DNA of 64,000 nt from Poronia punctata (taxonomy: Eukaryota > Ascomycota > Sordariomycetes > Xylariales > Xylariaceae), in assembly GCA_022579005.1 (NCBI GenBank), contig MU401557.1:62001-126000 (forward strand), written 5' to 3'. The notes beneath the pieces are model-generated. The model was not told where the DNA came from. It did no database searches and was given only the letters and a program-made list of their open reading frames with translations. Below are positions 48,116 to 60,800 of the stretch, piece by piece. Positions within the stretch are counted from its first letter, which is position 1, and each line of letters begins with the position of its first letter. A program made the translations under genes and the position numbers.

Positions 48116-49457
48116 TGCGTGAGGGTTCTAGCAAGGAGTTAGGGGAGCATCTAGTGCCATGGAAGAAAGGTGGATTGGAATGGAGAGTGATCTGGGGCTT
48201 AAGAGATACCTACTGTATGCTAGAAATTGAGCACGTTTACCTAGGGAACTGTTGCTTGCTAGAGAATATGCACTTTTTATTACTTGTTGGGATTTCTTAA
48301 ATAAACTTTATTCCTTTCCAACTGTTGATCAACACGTCATGATAAGGTACCTAGTACCAATCGTTGCTTCCATACTTGAAAGTGATCCCGGCATTAGGAA
48401 AGTACACCCTGTCACTCGATGATTTTGAAGCAAGTGCAAACACTAGACAAGTGAGGTCCTGGGGTCACCTGTACTGCATATCTCTGATTTCATTCCATTT
48501 CTTTGCAGCCAATTCAAGCAAGTTACAAAGTCGCATATTGCGATTGTATTACAACTTGAAGACGCTGATGTTTATGGACCTTGAGCCGCCACACTGAACT
48601 GCTATGTCTATCATCGGAGTATAGGTAAGGAGCCTGGTATGACCTGAGATATTAGCTCACCTGCACCAAGCTATAACCAGAAATACTTTAGTGCTCAGAT
48701 TGAAATGATCACCGACATTGAACTTACTGCCGCTGTCTCCTTAACAAGTCGTTGCTCGACGTCTAATAATACATGAAGTCTACGATGCCACCGCCTCCTT
48801 AGTACATGCATAGTTCTAGACCTATACGAGTGCTTTACGGTCGAAGAGGGAAAAAGAGGACAAGATCGGATACAATTAGTGACCATACACTGGGGACTTG
48901 GCTTCATTGGACATATGTTGGTGCAACTGCTGTATATTGTGGCATGGTGAGTTCTGATGGATCATTGAGCATCTGTTGTCAATGATAATCCAATGTTTTC
49001 CTGTAACAAACGTCTTCATTAATCAGTGGTACCTCAATAGCAGCAAGGGTGACTACCGTTCTCAATCACCAAATGGCCTTAAAAATAGAGCATGTCTGCA
49101 TCCAGACCCCCTACACTATGGATAGTATTGTTGAAATGGGATTCAAACCCATTTAGACACCATAAAGCATGGTAATGCTGGGAATTATGTATTATATCTT
49201 CACGTTTTCGTTAATCACGCCTACTTAGGGATCGTGTGCGACGCTGCGATACATTCTCACTGACCAGTTCTTTGTCTTGTTGGCACAAGAAATATTAACG
49301 TTTAGAAGTGAGTCTGCCCAGTGATAAGACAAAGAAAGCCAGAAGCTTGTGTATAAAGACTAATGCGCACATCTGGATAGGTACGATTTGATAACCAACC
49401 TTTAAGAAAAAATAAAACACAGTTCTACATCGGCAAAAAGACAAGAAAATCTCCATC
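48116..49457. other. Intergenic DNA
   Basis: No supported gene in 1.3 kb. A T-arm-like sequence on the minus strand near 49128-49150 does not complete a tRNA. TAGGTAC-type words lie at 48347 and 49378. Confidence 0.45.
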
Positions 49458-49793
49458 ATGAGTTCTCGATCTTGGTTTGGTGGCGCAGACAATAGCGGAA
49501 CCTCGGGAAGTTCTTCCAAAGAAAAGAGTACGCAGAAGCAATACCAGCAGGCCTACAATCAACAGAACCACTCTTCTACGTCTACATCACATTCATCCTC
49601 GTCAAAGAACAACAGTTCCCACAAGCAGCATCAACAAGGAAATGCCACAAATACAGGCGGCGGCAGTGCCTGGGAACGCCGAGCTGAATCTGTTGTCCGA
49701 AAATCTTCTCTAAACAGGGATAGGCAAACTCTTCCAGACTATTTGAGGGAAGATTATGAGAAGGGGGAGAAGCAAAAGAAGAAAAGATGGTAG
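49458..49793 (+). CDS. Small low-complexity Ser/Gln/Asn-rich protein (111 aa)
   Basis: A single-exon frame begins MSSRSWFGG and is rich in Ser, Gln, Asn and His to about residue 70. A more conserved-looking basic and acidic end follows (WERRAESVVRKSSLNRDR, then LPDYLREDYEKGEKQKKKRW). The ATG context (ATCATGA) is acceptable. There is no signal peptide or membrane segment. The ordered C-terminal third after a disordered N-terminus looks like small conserved fungal proteins of unknown function. I cannot name a family. Confidence 0.6.
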   Translation: MSSRSWFGGADNSGTSGSSSKEKSTQKQYQQAYNQQNHSSTSTSHSSSSKNNSSHKQHQQGNATNTGGGSAWERRAESVVRKSSLNRDRQTLPDYLREDYEKGEKQKKKRW

Positions 49794-51892
49794 TGGTGGG
49801 GAGAAAGGGTAAACATTTTTGAGATTGTTGTCGTCGCGTTGGTTTTGAGAAGGGAGCATGGAAGGGGATAGGGGGGAAAGATGTTGCTGATTAAGCTGTC
49901 GCAAAAGTGATTCTTGACGGCCCTACTACACTCACAAACATAGCAGACGTCAAGCTAGGACTTGAGTATCTTCTTTGCATATCAGCCGATTCCATAGGGT
50001 TGTTTGGTGCGATTTGTGCGCCAATAGAGCTCATGTTTAAGAATACAGACCTGATATCTTCATACCCTAGATGAAATCGCTAGTATGAGCGGTCCTGTTT
50101 GCATAGAGACCCTTTCCAAGAAAGTTTAATAGTCCTAGGTTAGTAACATATTACAGAATGTTGACATATCGGTCACGGATAGAGCCGGCTCCAAGTCAAG
50201 CTCAACGGCTGACGGGTTTGGGGCACTTTGCACATACCTAGTTTTACGCTAAGGCCGGTAACTCCACTAGAACTGCGGAGGTTTTAGGCCGTTGCCGTTA
50301 GAGGGCTGAACTCAGGTGTACGCGTAATAAAGACCTAAAGTCAAGTATCTACAGACGAAGCATTTGTCACATGCCAACAACCCTTATCATTCAGAAATCG
50401 GTTCCCTTGGTAGGCATCTATACTGGCGCAAAGTCAAATTACACGTTTTTGATCTATCTGCATCGCTTCCTTATCCTACAGTAACGAGAAGTGGTGTAGA
50501 CCTTTTCTATGTACAATAAGCGAGTCTAGATAACCTCTCGCTGTGCCGTAAACTAATCCCAGACGCGGGGGAAGGATTCTGGAAAGATGTAGGTCTTCTG
50601 TTCGGTCCTGTAGCCCGATTTGGGTACAAGTGAGGTTCTTATTGGTCAGATGAACCGTGATATTAGCACTGTATGTGCAACTCTTGTCCCATTGGAAGTT
50701 TGCTTGGTGAGATGCGGCCGACTCGGCAAGGGCAGCTTACAGGACGAGTAAAAATTAGTTAGTAAACAGCAGGTAGGCGCACTTCGTTCATGTGTACTAA
50801 AGCGCGGAAGGAACGGGTTCGACCAGTACCGAGAGGGCAGGCGCTTGTAATACATTAAAGCAAAGACCGAAAGGTATAGAGCCCTTGGCAAGTCTTGTCT
50901 TGACTTGAAGACCAGATTACAAAAGATGGCTGTCACCACCAACGCACAATTACTTGTTCTTCATTTGCAATGTAGACATAGCCCAACATCGTTGCAAAAA
51001 GCTCTATTCTTACGGCAAAGTATGTCTCACATGACCACCACACCGTGCGTAGGACGTTGAAGGTGGAGTCTTTGCTCTTCCACCTCTTCTTGGATGAGGA
51101 GAAGATGACATACATATCGACAGGGTCCTTTAGTAGTCTAATGAGCCGAAACTCCTATGCATTATTTACTTACCTATCTACCTCTCCAGATCCTATGTAG
51201 TCGATAGATCCTTGAGCGGCCGCTATCATGCTCCAATACAAGGGATATCGGAATTCATATCGACGGCCCTTTTTCTGAAATCCTTTATTTCGAGTTTGAA
51301 GGTTGTTTTGACGTGATCACCGATGGACCACCTACCCGATCCCTCCCGCCAAGGAAGCCAAGTTCCGGTACATACTGAGCCAAGGATGGAATGAATGAGG
51401 GGGATACCCTTTTTGCAAGATCAACAATTCAGCCAAGACCCACCAACGGTCGAAAGAACCATTTGAAATCTCACGTTTCTTGCCTAAAATGTTACAACAG
51501 CTCATGCAGATCTTAGCGAATTCCGACGACGACGTTGATTCCGCCATTTATGTAACCTAGACCAGGGCCCCCATCCCTTTTAACATCCATACAGAACCGG
51601 TTGACATGCAGGTAGCCAGGCTGCCAGGCAAGCCAGGGGACCACATATACCCACGGCCAACCCGGCGCTGGGGAACCTGTCTGATCTAGGTTGGGATAGG
51701 GAAATAAATATAAGCTTACAGCACCTTACCCCGACCTGATCTTGTGTCGCTGCCCTCCCTTCCCTCCCCTTCCGCTCTTTGATCGCTATACTGGGATAGC
51801 ATAGCTTTCTGTTTCGGTAATCTCACGATTTCTAATCGCAGAGGGCCTTGACCTGTCTTGTTTTATTTGATCGTCGGCACCCCGTCGTCACA
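49794..51892. other. Intergenic DNA and PTR2 promoter
   Basis: No supported gene. Short frames at 50646-50942 and 51332-51547 lack motifs. A pyrimidine-rich tract (51745-51780) lies upstream of the transporter start, as in many fungal promoters. Confidence 0.45.
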
Positions 51893-54161
51893 ATGTCGAG
51901 TGGCGGCACTCAACCCCTCGACACCATCGAGGCTGCCAAGGCCGAAACACCGGCTCTTGAGCAAGAAAAGGCGTCTTCATCGACAAATGAGAAAGATAGT
52001 ATCGCTGCGGCCAGGGAAGATGTCGCATCTGGGTCTGTGATTGAAGAACCTCTTCGCGGCCCCAACGGCGAAGAATACCCCAGCAAGACAGACCTCGAGA
52101 CATTGCGTCGCGTCAAGGGTCGCATTAGTCCTATCATCTATACCATTGCCTTTATCGAACTCTGCGAGCGTTTTGCCTATTATGGCACTACTGCTGTCTG
52201 TAGGTGGCCAATTCAACCCCGGAAAACATATATACTAAACCACAGATAGTCGTCAATTTTATCCAACAACCACTTCCGCCAGGATCTTATGCAGGTGAAG
52301 CTGGAACCTTTGGTCAGCCTGGCGCGCTTGGTCGAGGCCAACAAGCTTCGACTGGCCTCGTTACCTTTAACAGCTTCTGGGCATATTTGATGCCTCTTGT
52401 CGGTGGTTATCTTTCCGACACTTATTGGGGGAAATACAAGACCATCCATGTCGCTGTGGGAGGTATGTGAATGCTTATCTCTGTTGGATCACGGGGGATG
52501 TCGGACTAACCAGATAACTTCAGTTGCTACTCTCGGACACGTCATCATCATTATCTCGTCCCTGCCATCCGTCATCAGGCAACCTGATACCTCCCTTGGC
52601 GTCTTCTCTCTTGGTCTCGTCATTTTCGGCATCGGTGTAGGCTTCTTCAAAGCCAACATCTCCCCCATGATTGCCGAACAATACGAAGCCAGCCATCCTC
52701 GAGCGACTGTCGAAACCCTCAAGAGTGGCGAACGGGTGATTAAAGACCCTGTTTTGACCATCTCCGTCATCTACATGCGCTACTACTTCTTTATCAATAT
52801 CGGCAGTCTCTTGGGACAAATCAGCATGGTGTAAGCCACATCACTATCCCATGATCTGTAAGAGGTTGAAAACTGACACAAGGATGATTAGGTATGCGGA
52901 GAAATATGTCGGATTTTATCTCGCATACACGCTTCCGACGCTACTATTCGTCTTCTGTCCCATCGTCTTGCTCGTGTTCAAGAACAAGTACGTTCGCAGA
53001 CCGCCCACAGGTTCCGTCATTGGGAAGTTCTTCGGCCTGCTAGGTCTGGGTATGAAGGGGAAATGGTCGGCAAACCCTATCCGACTAGTCAAGAACATTA
53101 CCGCTTCCGACTTTTTCGAACGCGTCAAGCCTAGCAATATCCCCGAGTCGGAAAGGCCCAGCTGGATGACGTTTGACGACCACTGGGTTGACGAGGTTCG
53201 ACGTGGTCTCAAGGCCTGTCAAGTTTTCTTCTTGTATCCAATTTACTGGCTGCCTTATAACCAACTGAACACCAGCCTTATATCGCAAGCTGCTACGCTG
53301 GTATTGGGTGGTGTTCCCAACGATATGTAAGCAGTTTTTCTTGCATTCTGCCATCATCTGTCCGCAACTGACTTGAAATTTGCCAGCGTTAACAACCTTG
53401 ATCCCATCGCTCTGCTCATCTTCATCCCCATCTTTGACAAACTCTTCTACCCCTTTTTGCGAAAGATGGGCATCAACCTTACCCCGATCAAGAAGATCAC
53501 GATTGGGTTCGCCCTCGGTACCATTGCTATGGTTATCGGCGCCATCATTCAACATTACATTTACTGGAAGTCTCCTTGCAGGGAGGTATCGGGCTATGGC
53601 CATGTGGCGGATTGCAGGGAAGCTCTTGGTCTAGAAGACGGTGCGGATGAACGTCTATATAAACCGGCATTGAGCGTGTGGGTTCAGACGCCGGCTTATA
53701 TCTTTATCGCCTTTTCCGAGATCTTTGCCTCTGTAAGTCTTTTCCACCCTGCCCGTGTCGATTCGGACATACTGACCTTTGCCGTCTAGATCACTGGCCT
53801 CGAATACGCCTTTACAAAGGCTCCGAAGAACATGCGTGGCTTCATTACCGGTGTTTTCTGGTTTGCGCAAGCATTCTCAGCTGCCATTGCCCAAGCTCTC
53901 GTCCCGCTATCGACCGATCCCATACTCGTATGGCTTTACACGACGGTAGCCATCATTGCCGCCCTCGGTGGACTTGCCTTCCACTTTACCTTCCTAAAGC
54001 TGGATAGGGAGGAAGAGGCACTGAATGCGTTGCCGGATAGCGTGTTCAAGGGGTCAAAGACTGCCGATGAGGATATCGCAGAGGTGGAGAGGGCACAAGC
54101 AGAGGCTGATAGAATTAGACATGCGCAGGGGTTGGATGAGAAGCTTGGCGGTGGTAAATAA
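51893..54161 (+). CDS. POT/PTR2-family proton-coupled oligopeptide transporter
   Basis: Six exons, 51893-52199, 52250-52462, 52524-52830, 52892-53326, 53387-53732 and 53790-54161, give 659 residues. It should import di- or tripeptides with protons across the plasma membrane. Family motifs are clear: ELCERFAYYG at the first helix, FIQQPLPPGS, the GGYLSDTYWGKYKT loop between helices 2 and 3, and the RYYFFINIGSL form of the PTR2 signature FYxxINxGSL. About twelve helices follow the usual POT pattern. The N-terminal 80 residues and the C-terminal 50 residues are charged and cytoplasmic. All introns are about 50-62 nt with standard borders; the first acceptor used gives the conserved AVFVVNFIQQ. 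It is convergent with the lyase gene, 254 bases apart. Confidence 0.95.
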
Positions 54162-54415
54162 ATGTGTGGAGATGATGACGAGTACGGTATTTGAGTTGGG
54201 AATGTTGTTGACAGATGGATTTTTTATTGTTGGATGTTGATACCCTTGATGAGCAATTGATTTTTAATGTTGTTGATATTGATGGCCGTCGCAGTTAGGT
54301 TTGAAGGATGCGTGATTATGACTTTTTAGTTATCTTCCTCGAGTATCAAGTCGTAACTAAGGTACCTACCTATTACAGATGATACGTATATACCTATCCC
54401 AATATCTGGCCGAGC

Positions 54416-56503
54416 TCACTTCACCTCTAATCGTAACGCATCATACTGTACATACACACTCGTAGGTAATAGTGCGCTTTCATAATCCGTCGCATTAGAC
54501 GGCAGACTGAGAACAATCTTATTCGTCGTTTCAGTGGTGAGATAATGCGTGGGAAAGGTGAACTTGTGCGCAACCTGATAACACGTTATCGCGCCTCTAA
54601 CGGCACATGATGATGAGTGGTAGTATCTATTACCATTAGCGGATATATCAGATGGCTGAGTAGAGAGGGGAATGAACGAATGAATGAATACTCACGGAAT
54701 AACCCAAGGTTCCAAATCCCTCTCATTCACGGCAACGACATGGGATAAATCATTCCAGGTCTGCGACGAATCATACACGTCCGTATTCCCCGAAGCCGTC
54801 TTCGCACCTGCCAATTGTATCGTCAACGTAGCTACCTCTTTATCTTTCAATGTATTGTCGTCGAGATCGAATGTTATTGTCCAATTATTGATCCCTTCTT
54901 CTGCTACCGGGATTGGTCGGTTAATGTTGGCGGAACCGCCGAATACGGACCAGTGCACGTAGTTGAAGTCTCGGGCTTCGATGCTGGTGCCGATGTGGAA
55001 GTTTACGCCGGACGGGAAATCGGTTACGAAATCGTACGCGCCAAAGTAGATTCTGTGTTGGGGGAGGTGTGAAGGGTGCGAGGGATCGGGGGTGTTGCCG
55101 TGGAGGTATTCGCCGCTTGATTTATCGGGGTTGCCGATGCGCCAGATTTCGACGCCGGACGATTCGGGGGTCCATGTTATCTTTTCGGTAATTGTGGGTT
55201 TTGTTCCGGCGGGGATTGTGATGTCGTCTCGTGTGTATTCGCCAAAGATTCCGTCGGCGTAGATTGTTAACCGGTATGTCCCCGCCTTGATGTGGTTGAT
55301 TTGTACCGTGTTGTTTTCCGGGATTTCCGTCCAGTATTGATATGCGGTGACGTCTTGGACGTTATCTTGGAAGCCGACGCCGTTTTGTGCGAGGACGGCT
55401 ATGGCGTTTTTCGCGCCGGGGGGAAGCTCGACGTTTGCTTCCCAGGAGCCCCGGCCGGATGTTGGGATGTAATTCGTGACATGGTGGGAGATTGAATCGT
55501 AGAAATCAAGGTTCCGATCTGCCGATGCAGCTTGCAGTGCGTCATCACGAAGTTCTTGCCATGTGGTCCCGGGTTCGCCACGGTTGAAATGGTAGTATTG
55601 CGGTCCAAAAGTACGATCGAATCCATCGGTAATGTTGGGCGTGCCGGCACCCCAGTGGTTCGACACCATGTAATTATACAGGATACCGTCGACGACAATA
55701 TCACCGTGTAAAGGACCGCCGAAATACGTATCTTTCGTCTCCATCACCATCCAAGCACCAAAAGTCGAGTCATCCTCGCTCTCGGCGAATAAACCGTGTG
55801 CTTCGTGGTCGCGATATGTAGTTGCAAACGTGTATTTGGTGAAGTAATCCGACGCCTGCTTCACGTATTCGTCGTCTATACGATCCCCTAGATACCATGT
55901 CGCGTCTTGCACGGTTATGGCATCTGTCGAGCCACCTGTTGCCGGGTTTGGATCCGGCAGGGGCGCGTACACAGTTTCATCAGTGATGAGATGTGTCCAG
56001 AGGGATGTTTTCGGACGGAAGAGTGTGCGGAATTCTTGTAGGTTTCGTAGAAACGGCGTGGTCGAGTTGTGATATGCCAATCTACTAAACGTGTGTAGTC
56101 CCGTTTCGGTATGGCGGAGAAACCAGTATTGCTCAAAGACCTGACCTGTTGGCGGGTAGACGTTGCGCATAAGGATACCGCCGTAGTCAACATCGGAGGA
56201 GTCGGTGCCTTTGAAGAGGGTGTAGTTGGTGTCTTGCTTTTCTGTTCCTGGGGTGTAAAAGCCCGATGGTATGCAGTAGCAGTCGAGATAGGGACCGACA
56301 CCACCTGCTCCCAATAAATCCTGGTCGTCAAGTGTTAGACTGTCTATGTTGCCACTCTCTTTATTGACTTGAACGGTCAACCGATGATTGGCTAGTTGAA
56401 GGTATGCCGAGGTTTCTTGGGCTACCAATGCCGTGACGGTAGATACCCATGTTGAAATGAGCAACACGGCGTTTGGTGACTTGAAACTACCGTAACCCAT
56501 CAT
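54416..56503 (-). CDS. Secreted rhamnogalacturonan lyase (polysaccharide lyase family 4)
   Basis: Two minus-strand exons, 56503-54696 and 54626-54416, give 672 residues. It cleaves the rhamnogalacturonan I backbone of pectin by beta-elimination, outside the cell. A signal peptide (about 1-28, hydrophobic AVLLISTWVSTVTALVA) precedes the catalytic N-terminal domain. That domain contains SNHWGAGTPN, holding a His of the type used by the family. An Fn3-like domain (about 370-450) and a C-terminal carbohydrate-binding-like domain follow. The intron sits at the very end of the long exon: unspliced, the frame stops at TGA right after WVIP. Spliced, it continues SSSCAVRGAITCYQVAHKFTFP and ends VYVQYDALRLEV, the normal family end. 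An ATG also lies at 56500. It could supply rhamnose-containing fragments to a saprotroph or plant-associated fungus. Confidence 0.93.
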
Positions 56504-57841
56504 CTTGAGATGATTATCGACGCACGATAAGACACTTTCGTCCCCCAGGCAATAGCTGAAGAACACACATTCCACGGAAAGAGCATGCGGGTTCGCCAAT
56601 TCAGTTATCTTGCCTTTGAACGGCGGATTTATTCCCGAGTGCCATCTTCCGGTATCAATTGGCCCCGAACCTCTCTACCTGCCCAGGAATCCCACAGCGG
56701 CAGTAGCTAGGATAAGAGGCGGAAAGATGTTCTACACCTAGAAAGATATAGCGCGTCCTGAGTGCCGGAAGTTTGGAGTTTCAATCTGCGGGGAATCCTT
56801 GTTTCTCCAAAGTTCCTTAACCGGGGCCTCTATTGTCCCTTCTAAGTTCTTTAGTCTAGGTCAGATCTATCAGTGGACAGTTCGTTCGGTACATCATCAC
56901 AGCGAGCTTTAAGCGATGAGGTATTCAGAGTTCTGTTGGCATTGGCTCACAGTCATACGTCCTGCTACGTTTAGGAGTCTTTGATATTCCAACGTATTAA
57001 ACAGTTTTCCAGGGGCATTATTCAACTGATGCTGTCCTAGAGATGTCCCCATCATGGGCCGATCCATGCCAGCGCTAATCTTGCCGGCCCCGACACTGCG
57101 GATCAAAAGGCGCAGGGTTTGTAATGGACAACATTCCAAAACCACGAGGGAAATCTAGGATACAAACGAAATGAAAACAGAAAAGGCAAGGTTAGAGAAA
57201 CTGCAGATGTGGCTGGGTACAGGTATCATCTCCTTGATCTCGAACAAATCTGCCTACCGGTATCGGTATCGGTAATTACCTACGAGTACGACCAGGTCAG
57301 CAAAGGGCGACATAATCTTTCGACATTAAAGGATGCTCTTTCCGCGTGTCCCATATACCAAGCTATCTCGGCATGTACGCTGTACGGTGGTAGGTGCGGG
57401 AGGCTTAACAGGCAGGAACTCATGCAGTTCCTCAAGCTTTCATTTGCCACGTTATAGTACATACAAGTCGAGCTAAATGGTGGACGTCATGATAGGTACA
57501 TGTACCTAGCAAGCAAGCATGTACTGATACTTATTTTTCTTGTATGGTTCTCGAACGACATCAGGTAAACCGTCGGGGATGACAGTGACAACAGACGGCG
57601 CTAGGTATGGCTTTTATTAGAGCTACCTTGGGTTTCAATGACAAACCGTCGCTTCTTTACTTTGGTACATTGTCGCTGGTTATTTCATAGCAATTACATC
57701 CTATCAATAGCTCCATCTTTTCCAGATTCCCAGGCTCTTTATCGTCGGATTCTCAAAATGGAGCTAGATTCTATCCGAAAAACGAGACCATGTTCACAAG
57801 TACTAATAGGTTACGACTTAGCTTACCTACGTTTACTTTAA
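56504..57841. other. Intergenic DNA up to AT-rich block 2
   Basis: No supported gene. Lyase promoter DNA comes first. A CCGGTATCGGTATCGG repeat lies near 57257-57272, TACGAGTA at 57281 and TAGGTAC/GTACCTA at 57493-57508. Composition changes to extreme AT near 57842. Confidence 0.5.
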
Positions 57842-60800
57842 AAAATTCCTATATTTAAGGAGTTTTTCTACTTAGTATATATTAGATTTTTTGCTTTATA
57901 TAATTTTTTAGTATAGCGCTTTAGCATGTACTTTTTAAATTAGTAACTTTAATTATTATTAATATAGGTAGCACTTATATATAAGTAAGCTAGTTTACTT
58001 ATATTTATTTTTTTTAAGTACTTAATATACTTATTTAAAATTAGGTTTGCATATAAAGTATAAGTTAATAAAAAAAGTATAATAAATAAAGTATATAACC
58101 TAGATTTAAAAGTATTAAAAGTACTTTAAGTAACTAGGTATATAGTAACTTTATTTTAAATAAAGTAAAATATGCTATATATATTTTAAACTATTATATA
58201 ATATATATTTATATTTAAAAAGTATTAAAAATATATAAAGTACTTTAAATTTAGTTAAATATTTTTATAAATTATAATTAATTATATTATATTTTTAAGT
58301 ATATAGTTTTATTTTTAATATTTTATATTTATTTTAATTTACTTTATTTATTATAACTTATTATTAAAGTTATAAGCTTAGTTTGCTTATAAAAAATTAG
58401 TATTACTTTTAAAAGCTTAAAAGTTAGTTAACTACTTATAACTTTATTTTTAAGCTTTTATTTATTAATAGCACTAGGATCCTTAGATCTGAAAATAAAA
58501 TATAAATAAATTAATTAACTAACTAAAATTAAGGGACCGAAGGTCTTTTATATTAAAATCCTAGAATTTAGTGCTTTTAAATTATATAATATAATTTAGT
58601 TTAATTTATTTAGTAGTAGACCGTTTGGTTACTTATTATATTGCTTTTTTTTATAACAAAGTTTAAAACGTTTTTGTTTTTGTTTGTTTAAAAAGCTTAA
58701 AGTAGCGTATTTATATTGTTTAAAGCTATATATGTGCAGATTTTAGTAACGTTTAACTTTAAATTTTAAAGTGTTTTAAAAATTTTACGTTTAAAGATTA
58801 TTTAAAGTGTTGTAAGAACTTTACTTTTAAGGAATTTTAGGTTAAAGTATTGTTTGTTTATATTTTTAATAATTTAGTTTATTTTTTTTTTATTTAGCTA
58901 GTTTTTAGAACTTTGTTTTCTAGTTAAGTAATTTAGTATATTAGCATTGCTATATATGCTAAATTTTTTATAATAGCTTTTTAGTATTTTTTAACTAGTT
59001 TATTAAAAATTTAAATACTTAGCGCTTAAATTAGTTTATTATTTAATGCTTGCTTAAGGATATAGCTTGCTTATAGGTTTATATATTTATTTATAGAATT
59101 TTAAACTTTTTCTTTATTTTTTAAGCTTAGTTAGTTTTTTAAATATATTATTACTTGTTTATATAATAATTTTTGTAAAGTAGCTAGTTTTTAAAGTGCA
59201 GTATTAGATTTAAATAATTTTTTGCTATAAGATCTTATGATTTAAGTTTTTAAGCTAATATTTTAAATAATATTTTTAGTTTTAAAAAAAGTAGAGTTTG
59301 TTAGAGCTGTAGCTTATATTTTTAAAAAAGCTAAGGCCTATAGTTTTAAAATATTAATTAGGTTAGTTAGGTTAGTTTTAGGAGTAGGTTTAAGTTTTTT
59401 AACTTTGTTATTGTTAAAAATTTTAAACTTAAGTCTTTATTACTTTTTTTTAAGGTTTAGGTGTCTTTATTTTCTTATAATTTTAATAGTAATTAAGGTT
59501 AAGTATATCCTAGATTTTTTTATTATAGGTTTTATATTTTTATACTTATATTTATAGTAGTTTGCTTACTATTTTTAATATAGCAAGATTACTTAAATTT
59601 TTAAGTTTTTTAGTAGCTAGTTAAGTCTAGCGTTAATTATTTTTATATAAATAAGTTTAAACATAACTTCTAGTTTTACAATTAAGTTACTTATAATATA
59701 TAGGGCTTTTAGTTTTTTTAGTATAATTGCTAGTATTAGTATTTATGCTATATTTTTTTAGTTAAGTTTATTGCTTTTTTAAATTGCTGCTTTTAATTCT
59801 TTTATAGTATTAATTTATAAAAAATTATTTAATTATTTAGTTTCTAGTTAGTATATTATAAAATAAAGCATTACTATAATTAGTTTTAAGTATAGCTATA
59901 AACTAATATTTTATATAACTTGTTTTTAGTATTCTTATGCTAATTAGTTTAAATTATATTTATTTTTATTTAAGCTATATTTATTTTCGCTGTTTATAGT
60001 ACATCTTTTTAGTAAGGAAATAATACTTGTTAATAGTTTTAAAAAAAGTATATTATACGCAGGCTTAGCTTTTGCGTATACTTTATTATATTATGCTTAG
60101 GTTTTTAAGTTAACGTTTAGGTTTTTTATTTATAAAAAATTATTATTTAAAAACATTATTACTAAATATTTTTAGGTTGCAAACATTAGGTTTTAGTTAT
60201 ATATGCAAATATTATTGTTAGTAAATGTTATTATTAGTATAAAACTAATAGTATAGTAGGTTTAAGTTTTTATAAATATATTAAGTTACTAAAGCTTTTT
60301 AAATATACTAGGTTACTAAAGGCTTTTGTTTATACTTATATACTTTTTTTTGTTTTTTTAAGTATTTATATTTTAATGTTAATATATAAAATAACTTAAA
60401 CTAACTTTTATTTATTTAAAGGTAATTGTTTTAAGATTTTAAAATTATTATTAAAGTTATATTCTATGTTTTGTATACCTTTTAAGTCTTATAGCGTAAA
60501 AGGGTGTGTTTTATTATAAAAATTTACTAATTTTAATACGTTTTACATTAACGTTTTCTTAGGGTACTAGGTGTTATAAATTACTAAATATTTTTTTTAG
60601 CAAACAAGGTATTTAAGTAATGTTTTAGTTTTTATTTTGCTAACTTATTATAATATTAGTTTTTTAATTTTATAGGATTTTTATTTATTATTATTGCCGT
60701 TTACGTATATTTAGCTTAGTATTAGTTTTTATTTATAAAATAGGTCTTATTCTTTAAGTGCTAGGTATAGGTGTGCTACTAAAATAACCTTATATATTTT

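Noticed and set aside
49100..49160. tRNA-like T arm on the minus strand (GGGTTTGAATCCC)
   Set aside because: The upstream part has only a 5-base loop where the anticodon arm should be, and no matching acceptor stem was found.
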